Shown here piece after piece: positions 23,886-36,065 of a stretch of DNA of 64,000 nt; positions within the stretch are counted from its first letter, which is position 1, and each line of letters begins with the position of its first letter. The notes under the pieces were generated by a model, which was not told the origin of the DNA, did not search any database, and worked only from the letters and a program-made list of their open reading frames with translations. Position numbers and translations under genes: made by a program. The stretch is taken from NCBI RefSeq assembly GCF_002288925.2, contig NW_022098072.1:17067023-17131022 (forward strand), in the 5' to 3' direction. Origin of the DNA: Delphinapterus leucas. Its lineage: Eukaryota; Chordata; Mammalia; Artiodactyla; Monodontidae.

Positions 23886-24112
23886 TGCTGACTGTATGCC
23901 AGACACCTCCGGGGGCATATTTACCTATGTTATCTCATTTAACATTTACAACAACTCTGAGAGAGAAGTATTATGGTATCCATTTTTCAACTGAGAAAAC
24001 AGAGGCTCATATAATTACACCAGACTATCACATATGCAAGAAATAATAGAACCCAGATGTGAGTCCCTGTTGGTCCAAACTCAAAGCCATATTCTTTCAA
24101 TTAGACTAGATT
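23886..24112 (-). repeat. MIR SINE
   Basis: An antisense MIR directly after the L2 end: 'tgctgactgtatgccagaca', 'ttatctcatttaacatttac', 'tccatttttcaactgagaaa' and 'cagaggctcatataattaca'. Confidence 0.8.
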
Positions 24113-26240
24113 CAGGTACAGGCATTAAGCACATAAAGTGAATGACCTGCTTAGAGAGGCTGCCTTACTGTAACTATGTTACTCTCTCCCCAAACAAATC
24201 TAATCTCAACAGAAAAGAAAATTCTAAAAAAGAGGTGGAGAGACTGAGTGAGACAGAAATCATGATCAACCATTTTATAAAATGCCATGTGTTTACTGTT
24301 ACTCTACAAAATGTTTAAATTCCTAGCTTTATAGTAATGCCTGATGTATATGCCCAGAAGGGACTAATTAATATGCAGGTAATTCGTTGTAAACACAAAT
24401 CTTATCAAAAGCGAATTACATTGTTAGTTGTATTTGGACTAGTAGGGGGCGGGCAAGGAGTACATGTGTAGATAGGAAACAAAAGTCTGGGTTTTATATC
24501 TGAGTTAATAGAAAAAAATAACTCAGTCACTGTCGTCCACTTAGCAAAAGAAAGCTTTATGAAGGAAGTGGGATTTCAAGAGCTTTCTGAGCTCCAGAGA
24601 GGAGGAAGTTTGGCAAGTTGACACCATGGTCTTATTCAGAGCTCAACACCCATTAACTTCAGAGAAAGCTTCTAGCCTGGATCACCCAGGCAGGGTGCAA
24701 TGCAAATGGGAAATGAGTCTGACCCCACCACAAAAACCTTTACTTCCACACACATGTGGGTCTGATGGAATCCACTGACATAAAAGGAAGGTGAGAAAGC
24801 TCTAAATTGGCTTTTACCATCTAAGGATGTTCACACACAAAGCATGCATTGTACCCACTAATGAAAGACATGTGCTAGAGTGGTTACACATTGCAAGTGA
24901 ATGAAAGCTAATGACATGAAAGTGCCACGGTGCCTCTAGACTGACCCCTGTAAAAGCTCAGGCCTGACTTGTAACAGGCAGAGCTAAACCAGTTTATCAC
25001 TGAATTATGAATCATTTAATAAAGACTGGTGTGACTCAACCTGCCACGAATGCTAAGAGCTTGAGGAAATGTCCTCCAAACTCCCCTGTCCTTTTCCCAA
25101 GCTCATCTTTAACCCTGCAGTATCAGATGGACCAAGCGAAGTAAAAGTCTAAACTTTATAAACTATACTAAATAAACTTGAGGTAATCTGACTCTGTGGT
25201 TCCTAGTGTCCTTTGCTTGAAAATTACTGCTCTGGCAAAGTTAACTCCTGTTTCTGTAACTCAGTGAAGTGTGAATTAAGTGGGAGAGGAGCTGTTCTCT
25301 TTTTTGAATCACCAATGGCATCTCAAAACTGTACTTCAAAGTATGTTTCCATATGCCAAATACAAGTGCTGATTTTACTAGTGTCATTTACAGAGCCATT
25401 ATCAAAATATATTTTAAGTTAAATAAAAATGAATCCTATAGGCTTTTAGGCTCTGCCTGTAGTTTTACATTCTTGAGAAAAAAAAATCCTGCTACCTCCA
25501 TCATTGTCATAGAAATGGAAAAATCAACGCATTACAGGAAGATGTTTCAATAGGAGTGAATCATGCAGGGCTGAGAATAGGGACATCCACATCAATTTAT
25601 AGACCGTTGGTGATAAATGATTTAGCAAAAACTCAGCTGAAGTCAAGGAAATCATAGTAATTTCTACCATCAGCCTCATACAAAAGCTTTTCAGTGATAG
25701 CCAAAGTACATAGTTAGATATGCTCTAGAAAGTTAAACTTCCCAAAATCTCTCTTTATTTTATTTATCTTTTCAGGATACAGTCTTTTTTATGAGAACAA
25801 ATTTGTACCACTGTGGAAACATTCAGGTCCCTTGAAATTTTATAAAGCTTTTTTTTTTCCTTGACAATGACCAAGGATCATGTTTCTCTTTAACTGAAGC
25901 AAAAAAATGGATGACGCTAAAATGCATTTATTATTAAGTTCGGCAACCATAGATTATGTTGAAGACTGAAGCACTTGCAATGCTCCTTCATCAGGGAAGA
26001 CACGCTATTAAAAATCTGCCCATTGTGCTTTTGCATTTCATTCCTTCTTTTTCTTCCAGCAAGGTAATGAAAGCATCAAGAGTTTCTGAAATATTGGATA
26101 AAGAAAATCGAAAGCAGCATTCACAGTTCGGAAAACTGTTACTAATCATTAAGGGTTTGTCCCCATCCTTTTATTAACCTTTATTTCTCTTGAACTACTT
26201 TGTTATGTTTTAGGGCAGGAAAAAATATCTGGGATGAGAG
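24113..26240. other. unique sequence, some possibly conserved
   Basis: About 2.1 kb without a firm repeat call. The stretch around 24940-25110 has homeobox-like AT-rich words within mixed-composition DNA and may be conserved, but that is a guess. Short frames at 25213-25553 and 25956-26177 show no domain. Confidence 0.4.
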
Positions 26241-26465
26241 ACAGAGACTATTCTAAGCACTTTACACATATTAACTCAATTTGTACTCACAATGACTTTA
26301 TGAGAAAGGTCCTATTACTATCACCATCTTACAACTGAAGAAACCAAGGCACAGAGAGGTGAAGTAATTCACGCAAGGTCAGTAGCGATAAGTGGTGGAG
26401 ACCAGATGCAAATCAAGGCAGTCACACTCCAGAACCCACGCACTCATTCACGCCATACTGTCTCC
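26241..26465 (-). repeat. MIR SINE
   Basis: An antisense MIR of nearly full length: 'attctaagcactttacacat', 'accaaggcacagagaggtga' and 'gaacccacgcactcattcac'. Confidence 0.85.
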
Positions 26466-26689
26466 AGAAAGGCATCAAGGAAAACCTAAAGCTTTCATTT
26501 TAAGACTAAACCAAAAAGAAATTCTTCAGTCTCTGTGCATTTTATTAAGGTCCCAAGGTGAGATTACACATTTCAGAACATTTCTCTCAAGTGAAATAAT
26601 GTGGATCCTGAATTCACTTCAGAATTTTGTACAAAATACAAATATTCTTTTTTTTCAAGATTGTTTTAGCTCTTTATTTTTTTCCCATT

Positions 26690-27660
26690 TAAATAGATAT
26701 TATTTCTTAAACAATTTTTAAGTTCACAGCAAAAATGAGCAGAAAGTACAGAGTTTTCATACACTCCCTGTCTCCACACATGCACAGCCTCCCCTGCTCT
26801 CAATATCCTGCATCAGAACGGTACATTACAGTCAATGAACGTAGAGTGGCGCACCATTATCACCCAAAGTCTACAGTTTACATTAGGGTTAACTCTTGAT
26901 GTATGTTCTATGGGTCTTTAAAAATGCATCATGACATGAATCCACGATTATCGTATCAAATAGAATAGTTTCACTGCCCTAGAAGTCCTCTGTGCTCTTC
27001 CTGCTTATCCCTTCCTCCCTCCTAACTCGGGGAAACCACTGATCATTTTACTGTCTCCGTTGCCTTTTTCAGAATGTTATTTGCTGAGAATACTTTTCAG
27101 ATTGGTTTCTTTCACTTAGTAATATGCACTTCAGTTTCCTCCATGTACTTTCATGACTTGATAGCACATTTATTTTCAAGGCTGAATAATATGCCATTGC
27201 CTGACTGTACCACAGTTTATTCATCCATTCACCCATTGAAGGGCATCTTAGTGGCTTCCAACTTTTGGCAATTATGAATAAAGCTTCATCCTTGTGCAGG
27301 TTTTTTGTGGGGACATAAGTTTTTTGTTGTTGTTGTTTTTGCGGTACGCGGGCCTCTCACTGCTGTGGCCTCTCCCGTTGCGGAGCACAGGCTCCGGACG
27401 CGCAGGCTCAGTGGCCATGGCTCACGGGCCCAGCCGCTCCGCGGCATGTGGGATCCTCCCGGACTGGGACACGAACCTGTGTCCCCTGCATCGGCAGGCG
27501 GACTCTCAACCACTGCGCCACCAGGGAAGCCCTGGACATAAGTTTTTAAGTAATTTGGGTAAATACCAAGGAGCAAAATTTCTCTATCAAGTTGTAAGAG
27601 TATATTTAGCTTTGTAAAACACTGGCAAACTGTCTTCCAAATTACTTGTTGCATTCTGCA
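26690..27660 (-). mobile_element. old L1 (L1M-type) 3' end, carrying a CHR SINE
   Basis: An antisense L1 3' UTR of an older mammalian subfamily. Landmarks are 'aagttcacagcaaaaatgag', 'attatcacccaaagtctaca', 'agattggtttctttcactta', 'ggctgaataatatgccattg' and, beyond the SINE, 'taaataccaaggagcaaaat' and 'aaactgtcttccaaatt'. It is split by the SINE at 27321-27532. It contains no intact coding sequence. Confidence 0.88.
27321..27532 (-). mobile_element. CHR SINE, short form
   Basis: An antisense CHR SINE with an A tail that appears as T and TTG repeats, ending on the complement of the 'gggcttccctggtgg' head. Target duplications 'ggacataagttttt' lie at 27311-27324 and 27534-27547. It is inserted in the old L1 3' UTR. 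Open frames of about 80-120 codons on both strands here arise from the CpG-rich SINE and are not genes. Confidence 0.97.
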
Positions 27661-27829
27661 TATCTTTTTCTTTTTTGGATGAAAAGCATTTTGTTTACTA
27701 TCATTCTTTTTGTTTTGAATTTTATTTTATTTTTTTATACAGCAGGTTCTTGTTCTCTACATCTGTGTCTCTATTTCTGCCCTGCAAACTGGTTCATCTG
27801 TACCATTTTTCTAGGTTCCACATATATGC

Positions 27830-30800
27830 ATTAATATACGATATTTGTTCTTCTCTTTCTGACTTACTTCACTCTGTATGACACTCTCTAGGTCCATCCA
27901 CATCTCTGCAAATGACCCAATTTCATTCCTTTTTATGGCTGAGTAATATTCCATTGTATATACGTATCACATCTTCTTTATCCATTCATCTGTCGATGGG
28001 CAATTAGGTTGCTTCCATGACCTGGCTATTGTAAATAGTGCCGCAATGAACATTGGGGTGCATGTGTCTTTCTGAATTATGCTTTTCTCTGGGTATATGC
28101 CCAGTAGTGGGATTCCTGGGTCATATGGTAATTCTATTTTTAGTTTTTTAAGGAACCTCCATACTGGTCTCCATAGTGCTGTATCAATTTACATTCCCAC
28201 CAACAGTGCAAGAGAATTCCCTTTTCTCCACACCCTCTCCAGAATTTGTTGTTTGTAGATTGTCTGATGCCCATTCTAACTGGTGTGAGGTGATACTTCA
28301 TTGTAGTTTTGATTTGCACATCTCTAAAAATTAGTGATGTTGAGCAGCTTTTCATGTGCTTCTTGGCCATCTGCATGTCTTCTTTGGAGAAATGTCTATT
28401 TAGGTCATCTGTGCATTTTTGGGTTGGGTTGTTTGTTTTTTAAATATTGAGCTGCATGAGCTGTTTATATATTTTGCAGATTAATCCTTTGTCCATTGAT
28501 TCTTTTGCAAATATTTTCTCCCATTCTGAGGGTTGTTTCTTCATCTTGTTTGTAGTTTCCTTTGCTTTGCAAAAGCTTTTAAGTTTCATTACGTCCCATT
28601 TGTTTACTTTTTGTTTTTATTTCCATTACTCTAGGAGGTGGATCTAAGAAGATCTTGCCGTGATTTATGTCAGAGTGTTCTTCCTATGTTTTCCTCTAAG
28701 AGATTTATAGTGTCCGGTCTTACATTTAGGTCTCTAATCAATTTTGAGTTTATTTTTGTGTATGGTGTTAGGGAGTGTTCTAATTTCTTTCTTTTATACG
28801 TAGCTGTCCAGTTTTCCCAGCACCACTTATTGAAGAGACTGTCTTTTCTCCATTGTATACCCTTGCCTCCTTTGTCATAGATGAGTTGACCATAGGTGTG
28901 TGGGTTTATCGCTGGGCTTTCTATCCTGTTCCATTGATCTATGTTTCTATTTTTGTGCCAGTACCATATTGTCTTGATTACTGTAGCTTTGTAGTATAGT
29001 CTGAAGTCAGGGAGTCTGATTCCTCCAGCTCCGTTTTTCTCCCTCAAGACATTCAGGGTCTTTTTTGTCTCCATACAAATTTTAAGATTGTTTGTTCTAT
29101 TTCTGTAAAAAATGCCGTTGGTTATTTGACAGGGATTGCACTGAATCTGTAGATTGCTTTGGGTAGTATAGCCATTTTCACAATATTGATTCTTCCAATC
29201 CAAGAACATGGTATATCTCTCCATCTGTTGGTATCATCTTTAATTTCTTTCATCAGCGTCTTATAGTTTTCTGCATACAGGTCTTTTGTCTCCCTAGGTA
29301 GGTTTATTCCTAGGTATTTTATTCTTTTTGTTGCAATGGTAAATGGGAGTGTTTCCTTAATTTCTTTTTCAGATTTTTCATCATTAGTGTATAGGAATGC
29401 AAGAGATTTCTGTACATTAACTTTGTATCCTGCAACTTTACCAAATTCATTGATTAGCTCTAGTAGTTTTCTGGTGGCATATTTAGGATTCTCTATCTAC
29501 AGTATCATGTCACCTGCGAACACTGACAGTTTTACTTCTTCTTTCCTAATTTGTATTCCTTTTATTTCTTTTTCTTCTCTGATTGCTGTGGCTAGGACTT
29601 CCAAGACTATGTTGAATAATAGTGGTGAGAGTGGACATTCTTGTCTTGTTTCTGATCTTAGAGGAAATGCTTTCAGTCTTACACCATTGCGAATGATGCT
29701 TCTGTGGGTTTGTCATATATGGCCTTTATTATACTGAGATAGGTTCCCTCTATGCCCACTTTATGGAGAGTATTTATCATAAATCGGTGTTGAATTTTGT
29801 CAAAAGCTTTTTCAGCATCTATTCAGATGATCATATGGTTTTTATCCTTCAATTTGTTAATATAGTGCATCACATTGATTGATTTGCGTATATTGAAGAA
29901 TCCTTACATCCCTGGGATAAATCCCACTTGATCATGGTGTATGATCCTTTTAATGTGCTGTTGGATTCTGTTTGCTAGTGTTTTGTTGAGGAATTTTGCA
30001 TCTATATTCATCAGTGATATTGGTCTATAATTTTCTTTTTTTATAGTATCTTTGTCTGGTTTTGGAATCAGGGTGATGGTGGCCTCATAGAATGAGTTTG
30101 GGAGTGTTCCTTCCTCTGCAAATTTTTGGAAGAGTTTGAGAAAGATGGGTGTTAGCTCTTCTCTAAATGTTTGACAGAATTCACCTATGAAGCCATCTGG
30201 TCCTAGACTTTTGTTTGTTGGAAGATTTTTAATCACAGTTTCAATTTCATTACTTGTGAATGGTCTGTTCATATTTTCTGTTTCTCCTGGTTCAGTCTTG
30301 GAAGGTTATACCTTTCTAAGAATTTGTCCATTTCTTCCAGGTTATCCATTTTATTGGCATACAATTGCTTGTAGTAGTCTCTTAGGAGGCTTTGTATTTC
30401 TGCGGTGTCTGTTGTAACTTCTCCTTTTTCGTTTCTAATTTTATTGATTTGTGTCCTCTCCCTCTTTTTCTTGATATGTCTGGCTAATGCTTTATCAATT
30501 TTATCTTCCCAAAGAACCAGCTTTTAGTTTTCTTGATATTTGTTATTGTTTTATTTGTTTTTATTTCATTTATTTCTGCTCTGATCTTGATGATTTCTTT
30601 CCTTCTACTAACTTTGGGCTTTGTTTGTTCTTCTTTCTCTAGTTCCTTTAGGTGTAAGGTTAGATTGTTTATTTGAGATTTTTCTTGTTTCTTGAGGTAG
30701 GCTTGTATTGCTATAAACTTCCCTCTTAGAACTGCTTTTGCTGCATCCCATAGGTTTTTGATCGTCGTGTTTTCATTGTCATTTGTCTCTAGGTATTTTT

Positions 30801-31609
30801 TGATTTCCTCTTTTATTTCTTCAGTGATCTCTTGGTTATTTAGTAACGTATTCTTTAGCCACCATATGTTTGTGTTTTTTACGTTTTTTTCCCTGTAATT
30901 TATTTCTAATCTCATAGCGTTGTGGTCAGAAAAGATGTTTGACATGATTTCAATTTTCTTAAATTTACTGAGGCTTGATTTGTGACCCAAGATGTGATCT
31001 ATCCTGGAGAATGTTTCATGTGCACTTGAGGAGAAAGTGTAATCTGCTATTTTTGGATGGAATGTCCTATAAATATCAATTAATTCTATCTGGTCTATTG
31101 TGTCATTTAAAGCCTGTGTTTCCTTATTAATTTTCTGTTTGGATGATCTGTCCATTGGTGTAAGAGGGGTGTTAAAGTCCTCCACTATTATTGTGTTACT
31201 GTCAATTTCCTCTTTTATAGCTGTTAGCAATTGCCTTATGTATTGAGGTGCTCCTATGCTGGGTGCATATATATTTATAATTGTTATAACTTCTTCTTGG
31301 ATTGATCCCTTGTTCATTATGCAGTGTCCTTCCTTATGCCTTGTAACATTCTCTATTTTAAAGTCTATTTTATTCTGATATGAGTATTGCTACTCCAGCT
31401 TTCTTCTGATTTCCATTTGCATGGAATATCTTTTTCCATCCCCTCACTTTCAGTCTGAATGTGTCCCTAGGTCTGAAGTGGGTCTCTTGTAGACAGCATA
31501 TACATGAGTCTTGTTTCTGTGTCCATTCAGCAAGCCTGTGTGTTTTGGTTGGAGCATTTAATCCATTCACATTTAAGGTAATTATTGATATGTATGTTCC
31601 TATTAACAT
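27830..31609 (-). pseudogene. L1 ORF2 (endonuclease/reverse transcriptase) pseudogene
   Basis: The remains of the L1 ORF2 protein, which nicks target DNA and reverse-transcribes L1 RNA. The start at 31609 gives 'ITLNVNGLNAP' and 'CLQETH', the N-terminal endonuclease motifs. A second piece (31317-30484) keeps 'DFNTPL', 'SRIDHILGHK' and 'SDHNAMRLEI' from the same domain. A third (30272-29904) holds the start of the reverse transcriptase ('GPDGF', 'LIPKPDKD'). Pieces at 29224-28670 and 28376-28140 are the C-terminal region, including the 'CWWECKLI' zinc-knuckle area. These pieces lie in different frames, so several indels and stops have accumulated. At 29509-29520 the catalytic FADD box reads FAGD, with a stop a few codons later. 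The protein is dead. Confidence 0.95.
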
Positions 31610-31667
31610 TTTCTTAACTGTTATGGGTTTGTTTTTGTAGGTGCTTTTCTTCTCTTGTGTTTCCCAC

Positions 31668-32578
31668 TTAGAGAAGTTCCTTTGGCATCTGTTGTAGAGA
31701 TGGTTTGGTGGTGCTGAATTCTCTTAGCTTTTGCTTGTCTGTAAAGCTTTTGATTTCTCCATCAAATCTGAATGAGATCCTTGCCAGGTAGAGTAAGCTT
31801 GGTTGTAGGTTCTTCCCTTTCATCACTTTAAATATACCATGCCACTCCCTTCTGGCTTGTAGAGTTTCTGCTGAGAAATCAGCTGTTAACCTTATGGGAG
31901 TTCCCATGATGTTATTTGTCGTTTTTCCCTTGTTGCTTTCAACAATTTTTCTTTGTCTTTAATTTTTGTCAATGTGATTACTATGTGTCTTGGTGTGTTT
32001 CTCCTTGGGTTTATCCTGTATGGGACTCTCTGCACTTCCTGGACTTGGGTGGCTATTTCCTTTCCCATGTTAGGGAAGTTTTCGACTATAATCTCTTCAA
32101 ATATTTTCTCAGGTCCTTTCTCTCTCTCTTCTCCTTCTGGGACCCGTATAATGCGAATGTTGTTGTGTTTAATGTTGTCCCAGAGGTCTCTTAGGCTGTC
32201 TTCATTTCTTTTCATTCTTTTTTCTTTATTCTGTTCCACAGCAGTGAATTCCACCATTCTGTCTTCCAGGTCAGTTATCCATTCCTCTGCCTCAGTTACT
32301 CTGCTATTGATTCCTTCTAGTGTGCCTTTCATTTCAGTTATTGTATTGTGCATCTCTGTTTGTTTGTTCTTTAATTATTCTAGGTGTTTGTTCTTTAATT
32401 CTTCTAGGTCTTTGTTAAACATTTCTTGCATCTTCTCGATCTTTGCCTCCATTCTTTTTCCAAGGTCCTGGATCATCTTCACTATCATTATTCTGAATTC
32501 TTTTTCTGGAAGGTTGCCTAGCTCCACTTCATTTAATTGTTTTTCTGGGGTTTTATCTTGTTCCTTCATCTGGTACAT
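31668..32578 (-). pseudogene. L1 ORF1 (RNA-binding chaperone) pseudogene
   Basis: The remains of L1 ORF1p, the trimeric RNA-binding protein that coats L1 RNA. The first piece (32578-32375) is coiled-coil-like, rich in K, E, M and L. A TAA in the same frame ends it at about 32372-32374, and the frame then continues (32353-31892) through the coiled-coil end and RRM ('NNIRIIRVPEGEE') into the C-terminal domain ('PRHIVITLTKIKDKEKLL'). A frameshift near 31905-31925 moves the rest ('PIRLTADFSAETLQARREW') to another frame ending at 31668. Without the stop and the shift the length would be about 300 residues, normal for this family. Confidence 0.94.
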
Positions 32579-32690
32579 AGCCCTCTGCCTTTACATCTTG
32601 TCTATCTTTCTGTGAATGTGGTTTTTGTTCCAGTGGCTACAGGATTGTAGTTCTTGCTTCTGCTGTCTGCCCTCTGGTGGATGAGGCTAT

Positions 32691-34784
32691 CTCCAAATAT
32701 TCTTTTGCTAGGGTAAAGGTGGCTTATTTCTTTTAAGAACCCAAAAACATCATAACTAAGAGCCAGGATGAGATGCTCAATCTTTCAGCTTCATTATTTT
32801 CAGGGTTTAGTATCATGTTTCAAAATTACCACATCAGAGAGTCTCAAAGCTGATGGCCCCAAAGCAGGTTTTGACTATCTCCATCCCAATCGTATTTGGG
32901 AGGAAGTAAGATAAGCAACCAGAAAAGATAAACAAGGCATGTTCTTATGCAAAAATTGAGTGAATCCCAAGCTAATCATTTTAAAATTCAAATGTCTACA
33001 CTCAAAAAACAGCAAAAAGGAAACAGAAAATAAAATTTGGCAACAATAAGAGTCCTTTCTCTCCACTCTGCTCTACTCCGTCTGATTTATCCCAACTTTT
33101 CCCATCCCACTTCTGGATGCTTGACCACCTAGCAGCTCTGATTTCCATCTGCCATATTTGAAAGGACTTTACACATCTTTTAAGCATTCTGATTGTTTAA
33201 ATGGAAAATTCAAAATCAGTACCTCCAGGAACTCTTCAGAAATCTGAAGGGGGAAAAAAAATGTCTAGAATAGACTTCTAAAAACGAGTATTTATAGGAA
33301 ATTCCAGAGTGGAAAAAGTAACTCAAGTCCACCAAACAAGTAGAGAGTTGATTCATCCTCTACAGTAAATATTATTTTCTTTGAACATTTTGCCCTATAT
33401 TATTACAAAGAATGAAAACAAAGATGCATGAACACGTTTGCACACTTTTTACTTTATAAGGATTGGTGTTTTGGCAGAAAAGAGCAAGGATCCTAATGAA
33501 GGTCCTGGATCCTGGGGAAAGTAGATGGGTGACCACTCTCTTGACTTCCGTTTGGTGTCTGTAGATGACCCAGAAGTGATACCAAAGAGAACAATCTCTC
33601 TCCAAGGTGCTGGAGGCCTGCGGCACTCTGTTCTTTATTTTACCACCTTCAGATCAAGTATGGTACTCTGCACTTTGCAGATTGATTACTGTTGACTGGT
33701 TTATATTGTCTGGCAGAGGTAGAGGGAAATTTGAATGTTAATGAACAATTTAATTCTCCAGAGGATGTCTGAATCATCTGGAGAATTTTGGTAGTATAGA
33801 CATAACAGCCTTTGAATACAACTGTGATATAAGTAATTTCAAATAACATTAGGGGTAGTTTAGAGTCATTTCTTATCCCCAAATCACTTTAGAACAAATC
33901 TCCACAATGATCAGCAATGATACATTATGGGTGGCATGCCAATAGACGCCCAAATGTGACACATCAACCATGAGTTAATGTTTCTCTGATAGATGTGATT
34001 TAAAGATAGACCACTATGGCCTTCAACTACCCATAAAGATCCATTTTATAAAGTATTATTGTGATTTAATCATGAGTGTGGCAGTAGGCTCCAGGTTTTT
34101 ATGTATGCCCAGAAGCTATCGCTAAAATATTTCAGATAATGTAAAATCGTGTACCTGTGGAAACGGTAATGCTAATAATGCCATGGCAGAGCAGAAAGTT
34201 TAAAAACATAAAGCCAAACTGTGCGTGGGGGCTCTGGTAATTGGAAGAGTCAATGGCTATATGATTCAAGAAAATAGTCTCCCTCGAGAAGGAGAATGAT
34301 TGTCCTGCATTTACACAGCAGCCAACCAACACTAAGCAGACTTTCCTTTGCATATTATTGGTGCCAGACCGATGAGGCAGAAAATTGCATCGTGTCATTT
34401 AATTTCCCAATCTTTGTTTTCATTGTATTAATCTTTTGGCTTTGCTTCACTTTATAATTTGAAGGCTCAGCAAGAAGCAAACCAAATGGAAATTCAGCTT
34501 ACTTTCATGTCTAGCTCAATGTGTTTGGTGCAGTTTCCAAAAGTTTAATTCTACGTAATACTGTCCATGAATAATAATAGGCTGCTTCTCCATGCAAACT
34601 TATTAGTGTTTATTAAGGGTTGCCTTAAGGTTTCTGGGAAGTGTGCCCAAAAGTCAGTCACCAAAACATGATTAACAAATTGGTTATAGAAGGAGAACAG
34701 ATAATTTTTTAAAACAGAAGTATATCATCTAGTTGAGAAATAAGAACTAAAATCCTCAAAACTGATTTAACCTAAGTGAACTTG
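32691..34784. other. unique stretch, candidate conserved non-coding DNA
   Basis: About 2.1 kb with no recognised transposon. The right half (about 34030-34640) is AT-rich but not low-complexity. It carries an octamer-type TTTGCAT (34347-34353), an ATGCAAA (34592-34598) and several TAAT words. A 10-bp inverted repeat 'attctccaga'/'tctggagaat' lies near 33753-33788. No coding frame is convincing. Confidence 0.4.
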
Positions 34785-34885
34785 TCTTTCTTTCTTCCTT
34801 CCTTCCTTCCTTCCTTTCTTTTTCTTTCTTTCTTTCTCTTTTTCTTTCTCTCTTTCTCCTTTCCTTCCTTACTTCTTTCCTTTCT
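34785..34885. repeat. CTTT/CCTT pyrimidine microsatellite
   Basis: About 100 bases of pure pyrimidine tetranucleotides (CTTT and CCTT), with the purine strand opposite. It is likely length-variable and can adopt triplex-type structure. Confidence 0.95.
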
Positions 34886-35024
34886 GTTATTCCAATAAAG
34901 AAAAGAAAAGTAAATAAATATGAAACAAGCAGAAGATTCAGATTCCAGTGAGTTACACCAGAAGTTAGTATCTTGGAATATAAATAAAAGACATTCACAG
35001 TTTGAAGGACTGAAATTGCAGTCT

Positions 35025-35245
35025 AGAGATCTGAATTGTTTGGACCTTGGAATCAGACCAACCTGGCTTCATATCCTGCCATCTCTATCTTTGGTGAGCT
35101 ATCTAACCTTTCTGAGCTTCACTCCCTTGTCTGCAGAACAGAGAATCTGGAAGAAATATCTGACATGGCTATTAGGAGGAGAAAATGTGACATGCATGTA
35201 AACACCCAGCACCATGCCTGCCACCTAGGACACCCTCAAGAAAGT
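35025..35245 (+). repeat. MIR SINE
   Basis: A sense MIR: 'ttggaatcagaccaacctgg', 'gagctatctaacctttctga' and 'cagcaccatgcctgccacct' in consensus order. Confidence 0.8.
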
Positions 35246-35884
35246 ACACATGGCATTGCTGTGGAAGCTGCTGGCTGTCACTACTGCTCCCGTCAATATG
35301 TGCTCAACAATAAGTAAAGGAAGGGGTGTAACAATCAGCCAGGTCCCTTACCTCTATCACAGTAACGCTGGTGTCACAAAGACTGAATTTGAGAATGCTG
35401 GGATTTGGAGTTTTCTTTTCCTCCTGACTTGTGTTTTTTGTAATGATTGCAAGCTTGTAATATATAACTGGCCTCAAAACTGGAATATACCTACTACATA
35501 ACGTTTTCATTGCTACAAACATTCTATCAACCCATCCACTTCACCAAAGATATTGAACTATTGATTCTTCTATGTTTATAGTACATCTAAAACATGGTTT
35601 ATAATGAGGCATAAATAACAAAGAAATGCTAGAGAACCATGAAGGAATGCATGAAATCACATCTAGATACACAGCAAGGTCACTTCTCAGATACCGCGAT
35701 CGCTAAGTCCCTCTTCAAGGCACCATTTAGTGAGTCTTACAAACATGGATAAGAAGAAAAGAAATATAGGGAGAAATTCACTACACTTTCTCAAATAAAA
35801 ATAAAGTTCAGCTGGAACTCACTTTCTGGTTAAAATTGTCTAGTTCTTTACTGATCACCAATTCCTATGATAGATCCCAACTCA
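35246..35884. other. unique sequence
   Basis: Single-copy DNA with no recognised repeat or gene. The open frames on both strands between 35250 and 35522 overlap and have no domain. Confidence 0.45.
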
Positions 35885-36065
35885 TGTGACACACCAGCCC
35901 TGTGGGATAAGTAAGACAGGTATTATTGATCCATTTTAAAGACAAGAAAAATTGCAGATGAGGAAGGTTATGTGACACATCCAAAGATATATAACTACTA
36001 AACAGCAGATCTGAGGCTTGAATCAAGTTCATCTGACTCCAAATCCAGGGTTCTTCACACTTTCA
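35885..36065 (-). repeat. MIR SINE
   Basis: An antisense MIR: 'tattattgatccattttaaa', 'gatgaggaaggttatgtgac' and 'tgactccaaatccagggttc'. Confidence 0.75.

Larger units (their letters stand above)
27730..32690 (-). mobile_element. L1 LINE, about 5 kb, nearly complete, inactive
   Basis: The largest element in the window, antisense. Reading leftward on the minus strand it has a short 5' remnant (near 32600-32690), ORF1 (32578-31668), a short spacer, ORF2 (31609 to about 27830) and a shortened 3' UTR ending near 27730. Most of the 3' UTR between the 'tatacagcaggttc' and 'ttctctacatctg' blocks is deleted compared with the copies at 11055 and 62253. The 5' UTR promoter is largely missing. Both ORFs are broken, so it cannot move. 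Its lower divergence from the CHR-era L1s suggests a cetartiodactyl-age insertion. Confidence 0.96.

Noticed and set aside
25956..26177. Possible small exon (73 codons, preceded by a pyrimidine tract and AG)
   Set aside because: Splice-like signals of this strength are common by chance, and there is no partner exon or domain.
27286..27654. 107- to 122-codon open frames on both strands with P/R/S-rich peptides
   Set aside because: They are translations of the CpG-rich CHR SINE. The same peptides recur at 3123, 7858, 40942, 46033 and 56353.
29336..29737. 133-codon plus-strand open frame
   Set aside because: Antisense of the L1 ORF2 reverse-transcriptase region.
31953..32615. 220-codon plus-strand open frame, the longest on that strand
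   Set aside because: It is the antisense of the L1 ORF1 pseudogene. The real similarity is on the minus strand.
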